DNA of 64,000 nt from Xanthoparmelia taractica (Eukaryota > Ascomycota > Lecanoromycetes > Lecanorales > Parmeliaceae): the NCBI GenBank assembly GCA_033085395.1, contig JANQBS010000130.1:1-64000 (forward strand), read 5' to 3'. The first letter of the stretch is position 1; the number at the start of each line of letters is the position of its first letter. Both the position numbers and the translations under genes were made by a program. Of this stretch, positions 36,195 to 48,849 are shown piece after piece. A model generated the notes under the pieces. That model saw only the letters and a program-made list of their open reading frames with translations. It was not told the origin of the DNA and did not search any database.

Positions 36195-37225
36195 AGGGTC
36201 AAAGATGTTCCTCGTCCAATATCCCAACAGGCGGTTCCTTCCGAATGCTCTTGCCGACCTGGAGCACTGGGAGAGAGGAAGTAGGGGTAGTGATCCACTA
36301 GCAGCAGAGCAATGATCTTGCTTTCAAATGATTACGACAGTGATAGTACAAATACAGTGCAGCATTATATATACATCTCCGTACTCCCAACACCGAATGC
36401 CCCTACTATCTCTCCCGTTCGCCTTTCAACTTCCTCAACTTCCTCCCACCGATATTACAGCTGGGACTGATGATCTACGTGCCAATCTGGTCGAGAGGGT
36501 AGCACTACCATTGACGGCCTCCGTGCCTGCGTGTACACTCTTTAGTGGCATCCCTGACCATCCGTTTTCAAGACTCTCCTCCTGAGGGAAGAATGGCATG
36601 GCAACAAATCATCGCTATAGCTCTTCACAACAAGACCCCCATCAGCTACAACAAAGCCATAGACCATCTTCCCCATTCCCGTTCTCATGGTCTTTTCACC
36701 AGGAGATTGAAAGTAATGCCATCGCTGACCACACCACGGATACGAGTGGCGGAACTGCCCTCGTCAGGGGAGTCGACGGGACCTACAAGAGCTTGAGTGT
36801 TGGCACGTAATTCACGGTGGAGTACAGCGAGTTGAATTGTACCGAGACCCCTACGAGCCCCGCCCAAACCATGACTGCGATGGGAAAGACAGGGTGGTCC
36901 AGGATGGACACAATCAGGGCCGCTGAAGAAGCGCGTCATAGGCACAGCTTGGCGCCGGCTGACATACCTCCAACTTCGGCTCGTAGAACCGGTATTGTAG
37001 TTCTTCACCGCTTGGTAAGCGATAGATGCGTTGTGAGCATTAGCGTAGCTCTTGATATAGTGTCTCCGGCGACGTGTTGGTGCAGTGGTGTCCCAGGACT
37101 GGTTAGTGCTCTACGTGACTGGAGTTACTGCCAGAAGCAGAATCGAGGTACTGAGATCCAGTTCCCGTGCCCATACGCGAAATATTTGCGTTGATACTGA
37201 GGAGAGAATAGCATTTCAGCAATAT
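35523..37225. other. Intergenic with poly-A tracts
   Basis: It holds an A-run near 35697-35710 and a 29-nt A-run at 36164-36192. A TATA-like TATAAAAG lies near 36041 without an identifiable gene after it. A minus-strand open segment at 36783-36922 encodes a hydrophobic stretch that could be an exon but could not be joined to a gene. Confidence 0.4.
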
Positions 37226-37585
37226 ATGCTCCGCTCATTCTATGGAGCCGTGAGCTACTCAACCAACAAGCTAACTCAAAGACATCTCCATATTGAACGC
37301 CCCCTCCTGTTTAAAACCCCATATGTGAAGGGGCCAGAGCAATGTAAAGGACCTTGGCTGGCATTGGCGCAGCAATCACCTGAAGCCCAAGGACTGCTGT
37401 TGCTTGATGCGCAAGGTGTGACTGAACATCACTATATTATTAGCCGGGGCCGCAGGATTGGAGCCGAACAGGCGATGGCATTGTTGAGGCCGTCAGTCGA
37501 GATCCAGCAGGTCTCCTATGGCGCTAATGAACAGGGGTTTATGACCATAGAACAGCTAATGCCGGAGGGGGAACCGCTAGCGTGA
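37226..37585 (+). CDS. Hypothetical small ORF, uncertain
   Basis: An ATG at 37226 opens 119 codons of protein-like composition (for example KTPYVKGPEQCKGPWLALAQ), without a signal peptide or known domain. It might be the last exon of a longer gene, since the frame is open back to 37085. Chance cannot be excluded. Confidence 0.2.
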   Translation: MLRSFYGAVSYSTNKLTQRHLHIERPLLFKTPYVKGPEQCKGPWLALAQQSPEAQGLLLLDAQGVTEHHYIISRGRRIGAEQAMALLRPSVEIQQVSYGANEQGFMTIEQLMPEGEPLA

Positions 37586-38810
37586 GAAATAGAAGTGGTG
37601 ATTGCATGATGGCTCAGATGTGTGCCGAGGATGGAATTTATCAAGCGATTTAGAGGAGTAAAAAGAGTGTATTGCCAAACCGGTTCGCGGAAAAAGTGAA
37701 CAGGCCAAAAAGAATAATGAAAAGCACAGGTGCAGCAAGCCAGCGTACTGTACTCTTGGTATACAACAAAAATACCATCCTTATTTGCAAGATGGGAACT
37801 ATAAGACGGGATCGAAGCGTGCGAAATGAAATGGATGGGCATAGTAGCAATATTTGCACTCCGCACCAAGACAGCTCATGGTACGAAACAGTTCTCCGGA
37901 CGAAACCAAAGCAATGAGAAACATGCTGATCATAGATGGGAACAGTGAAGCTATTGATGCACTTTACGCAGTCACCAATGTGCTGGAACACTTAGTGGCA
38001 TAAATTCGCTGTTGGAAATCGTCATTCCAGATAGCTGTCACTCGAGTCCTCCTTAACGAAGAGTAGACACTTATCTCTAGAATTATTCATACCAACGCGT
38101 CCGAGCGCGTAGAAGAGGTAGAGTAGATGTAGGTGAAATTGGAAGAAGGTTACGGCGGGATTCGAGAAAAAGGACTCGCGAAGCTTACTCGGCACATAAT
38201 ATTTAATGATATTTCTACTTCGTGAAGCTTACGCGAGATAATTACAAAGACGAGGCAAAATCGCCGACAGTATTGAAGGGAGTTATTGAACGCATCATTC
38301 ATTGTTGGAGTTTCCTCAATGATGAGTACATCGGATGTTGTAGATGTATGTGCTGTAGATTTGGTAGCAGGCTTTGAATAGTCATCGTCGGTCCGTCTCG
38401 AGTGTGACGGAGGGTTGGCTAAAGTTATTAGGACAGGCTCAAAGTATGTTTTGGCAGCTCATACTGACCAGGAGATCCGTGTGTTTGACCTTAAGGGGTA
38501 ATCTAGACGGTGTATATCTTCAAGACGAAGACAGAGAATGAAAGGCAACGCCTTTGATCTGTTGTATGCTCTCAACTTTGCTTGTAGAAGGAATTGAAGC
38601 GGAAATTTTGAAGAGATGATGTTATGTAGCAAGGGGTATTTGAAATAGAGCTTTGAGTATGGCAAAGTATGTATTGGATGAAGTGCCGAGATGTCTTAAG
38701 GTACTCTGGGGGTAAGTACGAACTTCTCCCATACCCACGAGACTCAGCACAACTAAGCGAACACTCCATAAGGAATGCGTCAGCACCTCTAAGCTGGGTT
38801 CATCTCAAGC
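37586..38810. other. Intergenic, nothing recognised
   Basis: No convincing coding signal on either strand. It is the downstream flank of the minus-strand secreted-protein gene that ends at 38811. Confidence 0.4.
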
Positions 38811-39922
38811 CTAGGAAGAGCTAAGTGTGCCTTCCGGGCCCCAATTGTTTCTCAGCTCCATACGGAGGCCACCAGCGGCACCTGTTCGACAAGTTAAATA
38901 ACCATTCGGGACAAGGTGAGGAACAGATGCGATTACCGATATTGATCTGAAAACCTTGCCGACCCTCGCGAATGCACATCCCGTTAATCGCCACTCCGAT
39001 TTCCCAAAATTCTCTCCAGGAAGCGATGTCAGACCGTACGCCGCTGGTACCGATTTCCAAAACGCACATCTTATCCGCTACCACGTAAATCAGAGACCCG
39101 AACCAAACGTCAGTTGGGGGGATAAGAGCTCACCCGAAACTCGCGTATAGGGCATCCGGACCGTGGAGTCTCGCTCATAGCCAAATTTGATTTGGGTGTC
39201 ACTAATGTGCATGGTATCCAGCAAGCTCTGACATGATTCCTGGATGTCATACGCAATGGTTTGGGTCAAGCATACTACGTTGGGCTTATACGAGTGTAAG
39301 ACCAGTCTCATATTCTTGCGCGCGTCTGAACGATCATCAATCGCCAACCCCGATCGCGGGCTGGGACACACTTACCGAACCCCTCCAGCGTACCACCTTC
39401 TGTTGGATCATGGTCTTTAACGCATGTTGCGACTACAAAGGCGGCTGATAGAGCAAGGCCCACTGGATGATAGCGAGTCGGTTTCTGGATGTCCTTCAAG
39501 GTAACATCGACAACGCAGCGTCCATCCCCCATCGGAGTGTCAACCGTGCATTCAGTAATGATTCTTGTGAAATCTTACTTACCACTTATGTATCGCTGAG
39601 GAAGATTGACATCGAATCTCCCGGTACTCCTGTCTCCGTATTCCCGTATAATCATACTGTCCGTCACGTCTGGAATTCCATGCTTCACTACATTATCGCA
39701 GCTTTGCAGGGTTAATTCAGTGCCGCTTTCTGGGCCGTTGCATTCAGGCTCAATGGTTAAATCGTTCGGTTTATTGCCTAATTGCGGATTATCGAGGAGT
39801 GTTAACGCAGTCGTTGCATTTGGCGATTTTGGTGAGCTGATAGGGGTGGTGAGATTCAGAACGAGTGCGGAAGCAATAGAGTAGCCCAGAAAAGCAAGTT
39901 TGAAGGACAGCATGGAAGACAT
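38811..39922 (-). CDS. Small secreted protein, five exons, defective first acceptor
   Basis: Exons: 39583-39922, about 39376-39528, 39134-39325, 38937-39077 and 38811-38881, about 298 residues if joined. Introns 2-4 (50, 56 and 55 nt) have GT, branch and AG signals and correct phase. The start MSSMLSFKLAFLGYSIASA is a signal peptide. The body reads like a fungal secreted family I know only by pattern: FDVNLPQRYIS, GDGRCVVDVTL, YKPNVVC, CQSLLDTM, ASWREFWEIG and INGMCIREG. Paired cysteines suggest disulfides outside the cell. Function is unknown; an effector-like role is possible. Intron 1 has a perfect donor (GTAAGT) and a branch-like GTTGAC, but no AG before the frame resumes at GGGGATGGACGC. 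The gene may therefore be broken or use a non-standard site. Confidence 0.65.
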
Positions 39923-42783
39923 TTCTGTGAATTTGGCATTTGAGTGTAAGTGATGGTCAAATAATCAAGTCTTCTGAGGAAGGCTTGGACTCCAAGGGAA
40001 TACGCATTGACGTGCAAGAATCGTAGCGGCTAAGCGCAAGCGGGTACGATGAAGATGTAAAACAATAAGCATCATAGCGGGTAGAATCCCGGGGAAAAGT
40101 GTACAGACTACCAGTTCTTATGCGCAAGCGCATGCGCCTCATCCAAATCTAAGCTGGGAAGAGGCAAGGCTGGATTGCATTGCTCTGGGCATAGTGTTGA
40201 TCATGCTTAATTGCCTTCCCCTGCTTCGGCTCGTCTACTGAGCCAGCTAGACGAGACATACGAGACTGTGGTAGGACCTCTATACGCGCGTCTCCGGGCA
40301 TGTGGCTGACGGCTTCATCTTCATCAAATGCTTGGTAGAAATTGAGGATATTACCTCTTCTAGATTGTGGAGCCTCGAGGCGCCGTCTCTGCGAGTCAAA
40401 TGGACTGTGTAGTTCAAGGTTGCCGCAAGCAAGGGTAGTCGTTCTTGACGAGTCTCACACGACAACGATGGATCCTTTTGCCAATGAAGCCTTATAAATT
40501 CATCCTGGGTTTTTTTCTTTTTTAAAAGATGGAGTCGGAAGCGCACGTTGGGAAATAATACTGATAAAACAATCTTCGCTCAAAAAAAAAAAGCTTGAAT
40601 TGACTTAGTGAATCATTTTCTTAACAAGAGGCTCTAGCTCTGGTGTGATTAGCAGCAACGCGAAGTCTCGGGAAAGGTTCTGTTACAAGCATAGAGAATC
40701 TTTTCGATCAATAGACGCATTCATGACATCTTACATGAGCTTCGAGAAGGGATGAATGGCGTCGTTGATGGTTGTAAAAACCCGCATGACCTTGGCCGCA
40801 TGACCTTGGCCGCAAGAATACTGAGGCCCTATCGATATTCGATTATTCTTTATAGTATGGCGCCAGGCCTCATGCTTGAGAGTGCCTCCACATTCTTTGG
40901 TATATAGCGATTGCGGTCTGGGTCTGTGACAAACGGTGAGCAAATCTAGTCCTAGCCCAGAAAACTATCGAGAGAACTGGTGTGAGGATGATGGGTTGGG
41001 TATCTGACGGCACTTCAAGGCTTTCTAATAACAGAACCAGGAGATAGACTGTTTCGTTACATCATACGATGAAGAGAGTAGTACCCGAACCGCGTGGTAG
41101 AACATGGGAGTTGCTTCACCGGTCCAAGTCGTGGTGCTCCATTGGTCGGCACAGTGTTATTCCAAAGCGGATGTTAGGCAACTCACCTGGTCTTGATAAT
41201 GATGGCATGGTAGCTTACTCGCGGAAGGATGGGTGTTCTCAGGGAACACGCAATAGTGATCTAACTATGAACCAGGAGCAAGAACGGAGCACTCTCAGCT
41301 GTCGATAGTCGTCATCGAGCCACCTCGCCGCCGGACTTTATTCTTGGAACTCGCCATTCCAGACACCAAAGTAGGAGAATTTAATACAATAGAGGGTTGT
41401 TATGTCTCGAGTACATTTCTGTTTTTGGTGGACACTGCCGCCCCGATCCAGCGATGGTGGTCTGAGGGATGAGGGCTACTCCTAATTATTTGCTGTTTTA
41501 GAAATTCCTAGTACATGGTCCTGGGGGCCTTGGTCAGATAACTAAACATTGGATGTCAGCGATATGAGATGAGGTATCTGTTATTAAAAAGTTTTACATA
41601 CTCTCCTACTCTCCCCAGAAGAACCCCACATTGTAGCATTGAGCGGTCTGCAACCCGCGGCCAGTCAAGCGCAATTGTCGTACCCTATAATGGTGGCACC
41701 GCCACAGCCGTTAGCTAGACCGGGATTTAGCTAGAAGTACTTCTAGACTTTTACGTGAACACGAGTCCAAAGACAAAAGCCTAGCTGAAAGCATACGCCA
41801 CATTGAGGCTTGTTGTTCAGTAATTGAATCCACAGTCTGGGTAGTGACGGGATTAGTGAGCGGCTCTTGAGCTCGGGCATGAAGCCAAACGTCCTCGTGG
41901 GTAGAAACATGCCATCAATTGCCAGGCTGCACCCTCCGTTATAACAAGGGGTAGGAAGCATGAATTTCTGACCGACAAGCACAAAAGCTCCATTTCAAAA
42001 GCGAAAGTTTCACAGGGAACACCGCGGTGAGCCTAAGCCTCGGCTTCACGAAGGCCCTTTTGCACGCTCAATCGCCAAGACGGAAACACTTTTGACTGTT
42101 AGGTAATAGTAGGCCACTTCCTACTAGAATTTTCAGTACGATCGTGTCAAATATCATGTGATTTCTTTCTGGTCTGCCAATTCCGCGGGTTATTATGGAG
42201 ACAGGCAGTTCCCTCGTCGAATACAATTGAGGAATTGCAAGTTGGGTCAGGGTTTATTAACTTCCCGCTGCAACGGTCCCCCTTTTCGCCAAGAGCCACC
42301 GAGACATCGTTTTCCATCCGCGCCAATGGCGCCTGTCTATATCCTCCAACTCCTGCCGCTTCCACCCTTCAATCTTTTATATGCCTTTTCATCTCGAACC
42401 CATATAGTGAACCATATCCCAGCTAGTGATCAGCCAAATTGTCACTAATGTCATTGTCCCTGGAATCGGGTCCACTCGACACAGCATACATCTGTACCTA
42501 ATCTAATTCCCTGGTTCATGTCGCGTATGAAACAACATTTAGCTCCCACCATGCTCCCAATGGCCCACATACATCCCCTTTTTTGTCCTCTACCGCACCA
42601 TTCGGGTAAAACGTTGACTGAACCTAATCCTTAACCCCAGATTTTCTCATCTTGCTTGGTCTTGCACGCGCCACGCCTTGCAGCCATGTCTTACTCTACC
42701 CCCGCCTCACTTCTCTCGAATATCTCCCTTCTTGTCCCCTCCAGATATTCGTCTAATACCATCATCTGTGAGTTGTCTCCAAG
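39923..42783. other. Long intergenic stretch, no gene supported
   Basis: About 2.9 kb without a supported gene. A 14-bp direct duplication GCATGACCTTGGCC occurs near 40784-40813. The right end is pyrimidine-rich leader DNA before the gene at 42784. Confidence 0.45.
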
Positions 42784-44345
42784 ATGGACGGACAGATATT
42801 GCCTCTGCCAATATCAGTGACACCTGCCGGCAGTCCGCCACCGGGAGTCCATTCCAACTTCATTGACCCAGTCAATCGTGCGCCCAATTTGATCGCTTGC
42901 AATGTCATCCTGCTTGTTGTCTCAACGCTCGTTGTGGGCGCGCGAATTGTCTCTCGGACGTTGTTGACGGACTGGCGGCTTGGCTGGGATGATTGTACGT
43001 ACTGCACTTACAACTGTACTCTCGGTCTGACCAAAATGGCTAACTTACAAAAGACACCATCATCATGGCGTTTGTATGTATAGGCTTGAAACATTAGGAC
43101 TATAAGATTGATTGGAATATTAGGTTGGGACGGCCATCTTCGGTTCCTTTGTGATTGAGAGTCAGTGGCAATCTGTTGCTATACCGTCTGGCCACTGCAA
43201 AAGTTGCTAATGTTCGCATTCAAGCCACGCACTTTGGATTGGGGAAGCATATATGGGACGTACCCCTGACAGTGTACAGCCCTCAGTACCTGTGGGTCAG
43301 TGCATCAACTCAGCTACCCCACCAAAGTCTCAGCAGCTGACGGCGCATTCAGTGGATCATGGCCACCTTCGCCGCCTGCCCCGCATCCTACTACTTTGTC
43401 AAAATATCCATCCTCCTCTTCTACCTGCGGGTCTTCCAGTTACAAAAGAAGCTGCGGTACACCATCTACGCCCTCATGGTCTACTGCACCATCTACTACT
43501 GGGTCGCCTTCTCCACCGTCATCGGCCTGTGCAACATCCGGAATCGCGAATGGGATATCACTGTGACGATGAACTGTTTCGCCTACGGCAAGCTTACCTT
43601 TGCCATTGGAGCTCTGGATCTGGTTTGCGATGCCATCATACTCGGCTTTCCCATCCCGATGGTAGTAAAAATACGCATATCATGGCCACAAAGGATATAC
43701 TTGCTATTTGTCTTCTTGGCCGGTTTGATGTGAGCCTTGGCTAGGCTCGAAGCAAACCGCTCACTTCCGATTCTAATCCGTTCACCAGAGCCTCAATGGC
43801 CTGCGCCATCCGAGTGGCTTTCGCCGTACAGTCGAGAGGAACTACCGATGCCACCTACGCGCAATACCGCGTCGTGACCATGTTGTAAGCAATCCTTCCC
43901 ACCCTAGCTCACCGAGAGCCCTCCTAACCACCCTGCCAGCTGCATCGAGCACTACTTCGCCCTAATCGCTGCCTGCATGCCCACCCTGGGTCCATTTTTC
44001 AAATGGCTGCGACCGAACCACTGGAAGCACGTCGCCATCGGCCCTCAATCGCTGGGAAACAACCGATTCGAGGACCCCGAAGCCCGGGCGCGCGTATGGC
44101 CCCGGCCTAACAAAACGACGTCGGACGACACCTTACTTGCGGACTCGATGACCAGATCGCCGGACGCGGCCAACAGGAAAAACCGTTCATCTTCGTACTT
44201 TGTGCAAGCGCGTCAGGAGCAGGGGCCGACGCCGCGGGAGATGGACAGGGCCTGGATGAGGTCGGAGGCGAGGGGAAATGGGAAGGGGGATTTGAAGGAT
44301 GAGATAGAATTGGCGGAGAGGGAGACGGGATCACGGTCATCGTAG
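42784..44345 (+). CDS. Fungal rhodopsin-like (PTH11-type) membrane protein
   Basis: Seven exons are inferred: 42784-42994, 43054-43073, 43124-43160, 43225-43295, 43353-43729, 43789-43884 and 43940-44345, giving 405 residues with every phase consistent. The spliced product shows the family hallmarks: LGWDD joined to YTIIMAF, then HFGLGKHIWDVP, YLW joined to WIMATF, ISILLFYLRVF, CFAYGKLTF, FPIPMV and FFKWLRP. About seven membrane helices precede a charged cytoplasmic tail (about residues 290-405). This is the fungal rhodopsin-domain family (PF20684) related to PTH11 receptors. Members sit in the plasma membrane and some sense surface or host cues; a ligand cannot be inferred. Exons 2 and 3 are only 20 and 37 nt. 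Confidence 0.88.
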
Positions 44346-45221
44346 TGAGTGTGGAATGAGGTGATGGCACAGGAAGTGAAGCACGGCCGTAGGTCCCAAA
44401 TCGCTAGCTCGATCACGACTTCCGGCCGTTTAGAATAGCATTTATAATGGTGACAAGTGCTGCTAATTAGTCACCTAGCTGTACATATGATCCGTTGAAG
44501 CAGTGGACTGCAAAAGTATTCACATTTTCTCAGACAAAATAACTAGGCGACTCCAAGAATTATACAAACGCTCAGCTAATTCGAAACCTACAGTCAACGA
44601 GCTGCACAGCTCGCTCCCGCCCCATCTGCACACTCATTCACAAAGCCAACAAACGCCGCCTTCTAACGCCAGCAACACACCTAAGCAGAGCCCAAAACCC
44701 GCCATCATAACGCCTACCTTACATACAAAAGATTCCTACCGCCCCCTCCCTTCCCAACCTCCACAGCACACCAGTTCCCCAATCCAACCCAGCAGATCCA
44801 ACCGTCCTTTCCCCCCATTCAACACTAGTGGCGGCGGCGCTCCCAAAACCGGTCCGTGCTCCTTACCCGCTTCAAGAGCACGGAAAAGCATTGACTCAGT
44901 CCGCTATCAATGCTGTCTTCCTACAGCTCGCAAAGGGAAAGAACAGAGAGACCAGTTCATTCCTTCTCCATTATTAAAAGTCATAGTTAAGGGAAGGCGA
45001 ATGCAACGGAGCAAACGCAGTACCGATTAGCTAGCCGGGCAATTCCCGTGCGTCGCAGGGAGAGTATTGATGATTTATATTGATGGGTGAAAAGTATGTT
45101 ATGAGTGGGGTGGATGGGAAAAGGTAGATATATGGATCGATCAATTGATCGATTGGGGGCTTAAGGGTTCGATGAGGAATGAAGGGGTGCGGTGCGGTGG
45201 GATTATGGTGTCTGTATGGAG

Positions 45222-45281
45222 GGGAAGGAGAAGAAGGAGAAGAAGAAGAAGAAGAAGAAGAAGAAGAAAAAAAAAAAAAAA
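45222..45281. repeat. (GAA)n-A(n) microsatellite
   Basis: GGGGAAGGAGAAGAAGGAG leads into about ten GAA units and a 17-nt A tract. It is a strongly purine-biased strand and likely length-variable. Confidence 0.9.
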
Positions 45282-45490
45282 GGTACTCCCCTCCCTCGCA
45301 TCCCACATACATTCTACCCCAACGCAGCGTTCCTTCCAACCTTTCAGCTCAGCAATCTCCAAATAATACCCCCACGTGAACACAACCAGCCGCGTCAACG
45401 TCATCAAGAATGGGCGAGCCCCCTAACCCCAACACACACCCCCTATATGCAAGCACCCAGCCTATGCGCACAACCGAGAAGATCGACACA

Positions 45491-45512
45491 CCTACCTACC
45501 TACCTACCTACC
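45491..45512. repeat. CCTA tetranucleotide microsatellite
   Basis: Five tandem CCTA units plus CC. Confidence 0.85.
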
Positions 45513-46350
45513 GCACCAACCTCGACCGAATACCCTATCAAGCATAACGCCAAAGCGCGGGGGCGTGATAAATGGAAAAAGAGCAAAGTATGGTGAGATA
45601 AGCAAGCGAGCGTCCAAACGTCAGCTATATCTCTCTGCACTATATACTGGAAGCTAGCTTCGGCCGGCCGCTAGCTTGCCCTCTGCGGGCTCCTGCTGTC
45701 TTGTCTGCGCCAGTTACGAAGTGGAAAGCAAGAAAACAAAATAAAGGAAATTTTTAAAAGAAAAGAAGAGGAGAGAGCAGATGGATGGCGTGATCTGAGC
45801 AAGGGGAAGGGGGAATAGATACAAATCGAGCGCACGTGGTATACACTATATATATACCGATGGTAGCCAAGTGAGTGAGGGAGGAGGGTGGTGGTTAGAT
45901 GCCTTGTCCACAATTCTCTAGGCAGAAGTGTCTTTGATTCGAATCTACGGTTCGAATGGGATTACGCCGGCGGATGATGGGGCAGTGATGTATGCGCAGG
46001 ATGGGGCGGGATTCAGTATGAATGTAGGTCAGGGTCGGTGGGTGGGAGAGTAGGTGGGGGGAGGGGGAGAGGGGACGTGGGCAGATGGTCAGGATGAATG
46101 AAGCATGTAGTCGTCGTGGCGAGAATAGGGACACTCAGAGGACCCCGTGATGGCATTTCGCATCCCCATGCTAGCAACACAGACGATTAGAGTTCCAGTC
46201 AAAAGCTTTCAGCCAAAAGCTCGAAGAGTCAGAAAAGCGCAATTTCATTCTCGAATCAACAATCAGACGATGGAATATCCAAACGTGAAGGGCCCGACAT
46301 TCACCCGCTATAACATATACATCCATCCGCTCGTCTCGTAATGTGGCCGT

Positions 46351-48337
46351 CTAAGCATCTTTCTTCTCGGTTCCCTCATTTGGCACGTAACCGTCGCTGT
46401 CAGCAACACCACGCGCCTCCTCGTCTCGCCTCTTGTCCTGCTCAAGGTCTGGCGCCGGCGCAAAATGGCTCTTAGCTCTGATCTTCTTGCCATAAAGAAG
46501 GAACACGATCGGTAATGGAACCAGCACCAGGGCCACACAGCCCAAGAGCGTGGAAGCCCACTGTATGCCCATTCCATCAAACATGTAGGTCGCGAACAAA
46601 GGGAACACGGCACCGAAGCCCGATCGCAAGAATGTATTTGCTGCAAGGGCAGAGGCGGCAAACATAAGATAAGCGTCGACAATGTAGTTGAGCAAGGCGA
46701 GAAAGATGGTGAAGATGCCGAACCCTGTGAATAGGCCTGAAAGGGTAGGGACGATCCATGGGATCTTGTCGCCTTCAAATCCAGTCCATCCGAACCAGAA
46801 TAGTCCACCAGCAAAGAGAATACCCCCAACGATAGAGATTGGTAGACGCCACTCTGGTACGGGAATGTTGTTGTTCGCTTCGAGTTTACGTGCATAAGAG
46901 GGATTTTGGATCACTACCACGATAAAGGCAATGACTTCTCCGACAACCATGCCGAAATAACACAGACCGCCTATGCCTTCGCTCATTCCGTACTTGCCCT
47001 GAAACACAAGGGCGTAGGCTGTTAGGAAAAGGTAAAGCAGGCCGTAGATGAAGGACATGTAGAGTGTGATGAGCAACACGATAGGCTCCTGAAAGAGGAT
47101 CCGTATTGGACGTGAGACGTTCTTGGTGATCAGTTCTTTGAAGTCAACTTCAATTTCCTCTTGTTTGGCATGGATGCCCCAGTTTTTGGTCAGGCGGCGC
47201 ATCTCTTGGGCCTTGTTTACTAGGATGACTGGTGGGTAGGTCTCTGGGAAGAAAAGTGTGATGAGAGCAAAAGCGGAGAAGCCCATGATGGCGGAGATAT
47301 ACTCGGTCCACCTCCAGCCTAGGTACGAAGTGGTGATGAAGCCGCCGATGAATGGGGCGAGCAAAGGACCCATGAAGACGGTTGTTGAAAAGACTGCGAC
47401 TGCCAAGCCACGGGTCTTGTTGTTGAACATGTCCGCGAACGCTGCTGCAACCACAGCCAGAGGGCACGAGCCGAACAAGCCGTCGAAGAATCGACAGATC
47501 ATGGCCGTTTGTATATCCTTTGCCACGGCGACGCCAACAGCGAACACGGAAAAGCCGAAAGCAGCTATGACAAGGGGTAGACGTCGGCCATAGAGTTCAG
47601 ACCTAAACGCAGAGCTGTCAGCCTGGCCAAGTCTCGGTCTAGTATCACTGAGAGGATACTTGCATCGGCGCCCACATGATAGGGCCAAATGCATAGCCCA
47701 GGACGAAGAGTGAGGTCCCCAGTGTCCCAACTTCCTGGCTCACATGAAACGTTTTCACGACTCCCGAAATACCAGCCGAGAAGATGCTGCTCCCCATTGT
47801 GGCCGAAATTGCATCGTAGGCAAGCATGACACCGATAAGGAGTTTCTTTTTCATTGGCCAATTCTGAGCATGCCTCGGATCATCGAAGCCATCAAACTCG
47901 ACAACGTACTCTTCCATCTCCGGTAACATGGGAGGATAAGGCTTGCCAGCTCCCATGGCTGGAATTTCCTTTTGGGTAGACTTCCTCGACTTGATGGCAC
48001 CCACAGTTCCCGAGTGCTGGGATCGATGGGTCTCAATACGGTCGAGAGCATGTGGATGTGATTCTTGGTGGTTGATGCGGTTGGTAGCCGTTCTGCTCAT
48101 ATGGGCAGTGCGGATTGCTTCTAAGCGAATCGAGGATGCGGACGAGGATGAGGCGGCGGAAGAGCTTGGGGAGCGACTGATGCCGTCGTCTGGCAAGGAT
48201 CTGTGAAGCTTTTCCTTTTCTTCGGGACTGAGGCGATGATAACGCTGAAAGAAGCTGTCATCGGGATCCCAATTGGAGAAGCGGCGGGGATTGGCATCCC
48301 GTTCATCGCGGAGGATGTTGACGTCCTCTTGGTTCAT
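46351..48337 (-). CDS. MFS transporter, drug/polyamine:H+ antiporter type (DHA1-like)
   Basis: Two exons (47649-48337 and 46351-47602) are joined by a 46-nt intron with a GGCTGAC branch site, giving 646 residues. A long hydrophilic N-terminus (about 1-165, Ser-rich) is followed by DPRHAQNWPMKKK, the entry to helix 1 typical of fungal DHA1/TPO-type carriers. GTSLFVLGYAFGP and SELYGRR (the loop 2-3 motif), FGSCPLAVV and GPLLAPFIGGF are seen, with 12 predicted helices and a charged C-terminus. The family exports polyamines, drugs or fungal metabolites by proton antiport across the plasma membrane; the substrate is unknown. The only phase-compatible splice inserts VSSQ between the usual WAPM and SELYGRR. 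The ATG at 48337 is the first in frame. Confidence 0.9.
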
Positions 48338-48849
48338 CTTGATAGACGTTCAATGGCAAGCGTCTTTTTTTTCTCAACTACAATGTAACTTGGACTACGC
48401 AACGCAGGATGGATGTACGTGGCAGGTGTCAAACGGCCCTTTTTGGACCATGCAGCAAGTTGAAAGAGGCAGGCGAAAGGGAGGATACACTGGTATACAG
48501 ATACAAGTGTATGCCCATGAATTAAATTCATGAACACGTGTGGGATTATTGATTGATTGGAAGGAGAAGACGGGGATTTCAGCTCCCTTATCGCCTGCCA
48601 AGACCCTAATTTCCAGCCTTCTTCCCCGGCCTTTCCATGGTCTATCAAGCCCATATTTAATAATTCTTCCAGCAATCAGACTCTACTTGCTAGCTATGCG
48701 GCAATCGCCTATTCTTATTGCTATAAAATCGCTAATTAATTATCGCTTGATCGGCTACACACCTTATTTACTTTATAGTTTATTTCTATATCTCTAATAG
48801 ATCTTCGGCCTTATAAACCCTGATCTTAAAGAAGGATCTGCTTAATAAT
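48338..48849. other. Promoter region and edge of the second AT-rich block
   Basis: Upstream region of the minus-strand transporter. Base composition shifts to AT-rich near 48660-48800. The Helitron 3' end should lie around here, but I could not fix a CTRR end and hairpin with certainty. Confidence 0.45.

Larger units (their letters stand above)
44346..46350. other. Intergenic with simple repeats
   Basis: No supported gene. It holds a purine tract (GAA)n running into A(n) at 45222-45281 and a CCTA/TACC tetranucleotide run at 45491-45512. The open frame at 44503-45030 is low-complexity Pro/Ser/Gln and lacks a domain. Confidence 0.45.

Noticed and set aside
43253..43744. Long open frame overlapping the rhodopsin-like gene
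   Set aside because: It is the out-of-frame shadow of exon 5. The other frame gives the family motifs.
44503..45030. 175-codon Pro/Ser-rich open frame
   Set aside because: It is low complexity, has no ATG start at its beginning, no domain and no splice context.
45145..45596. Several overlapping open frames with poly-Arg, poly-Lys, poly-Glu or poly-Ser
   Set aside because: All are translations of the (GAA)n-A(n) microsatellite.
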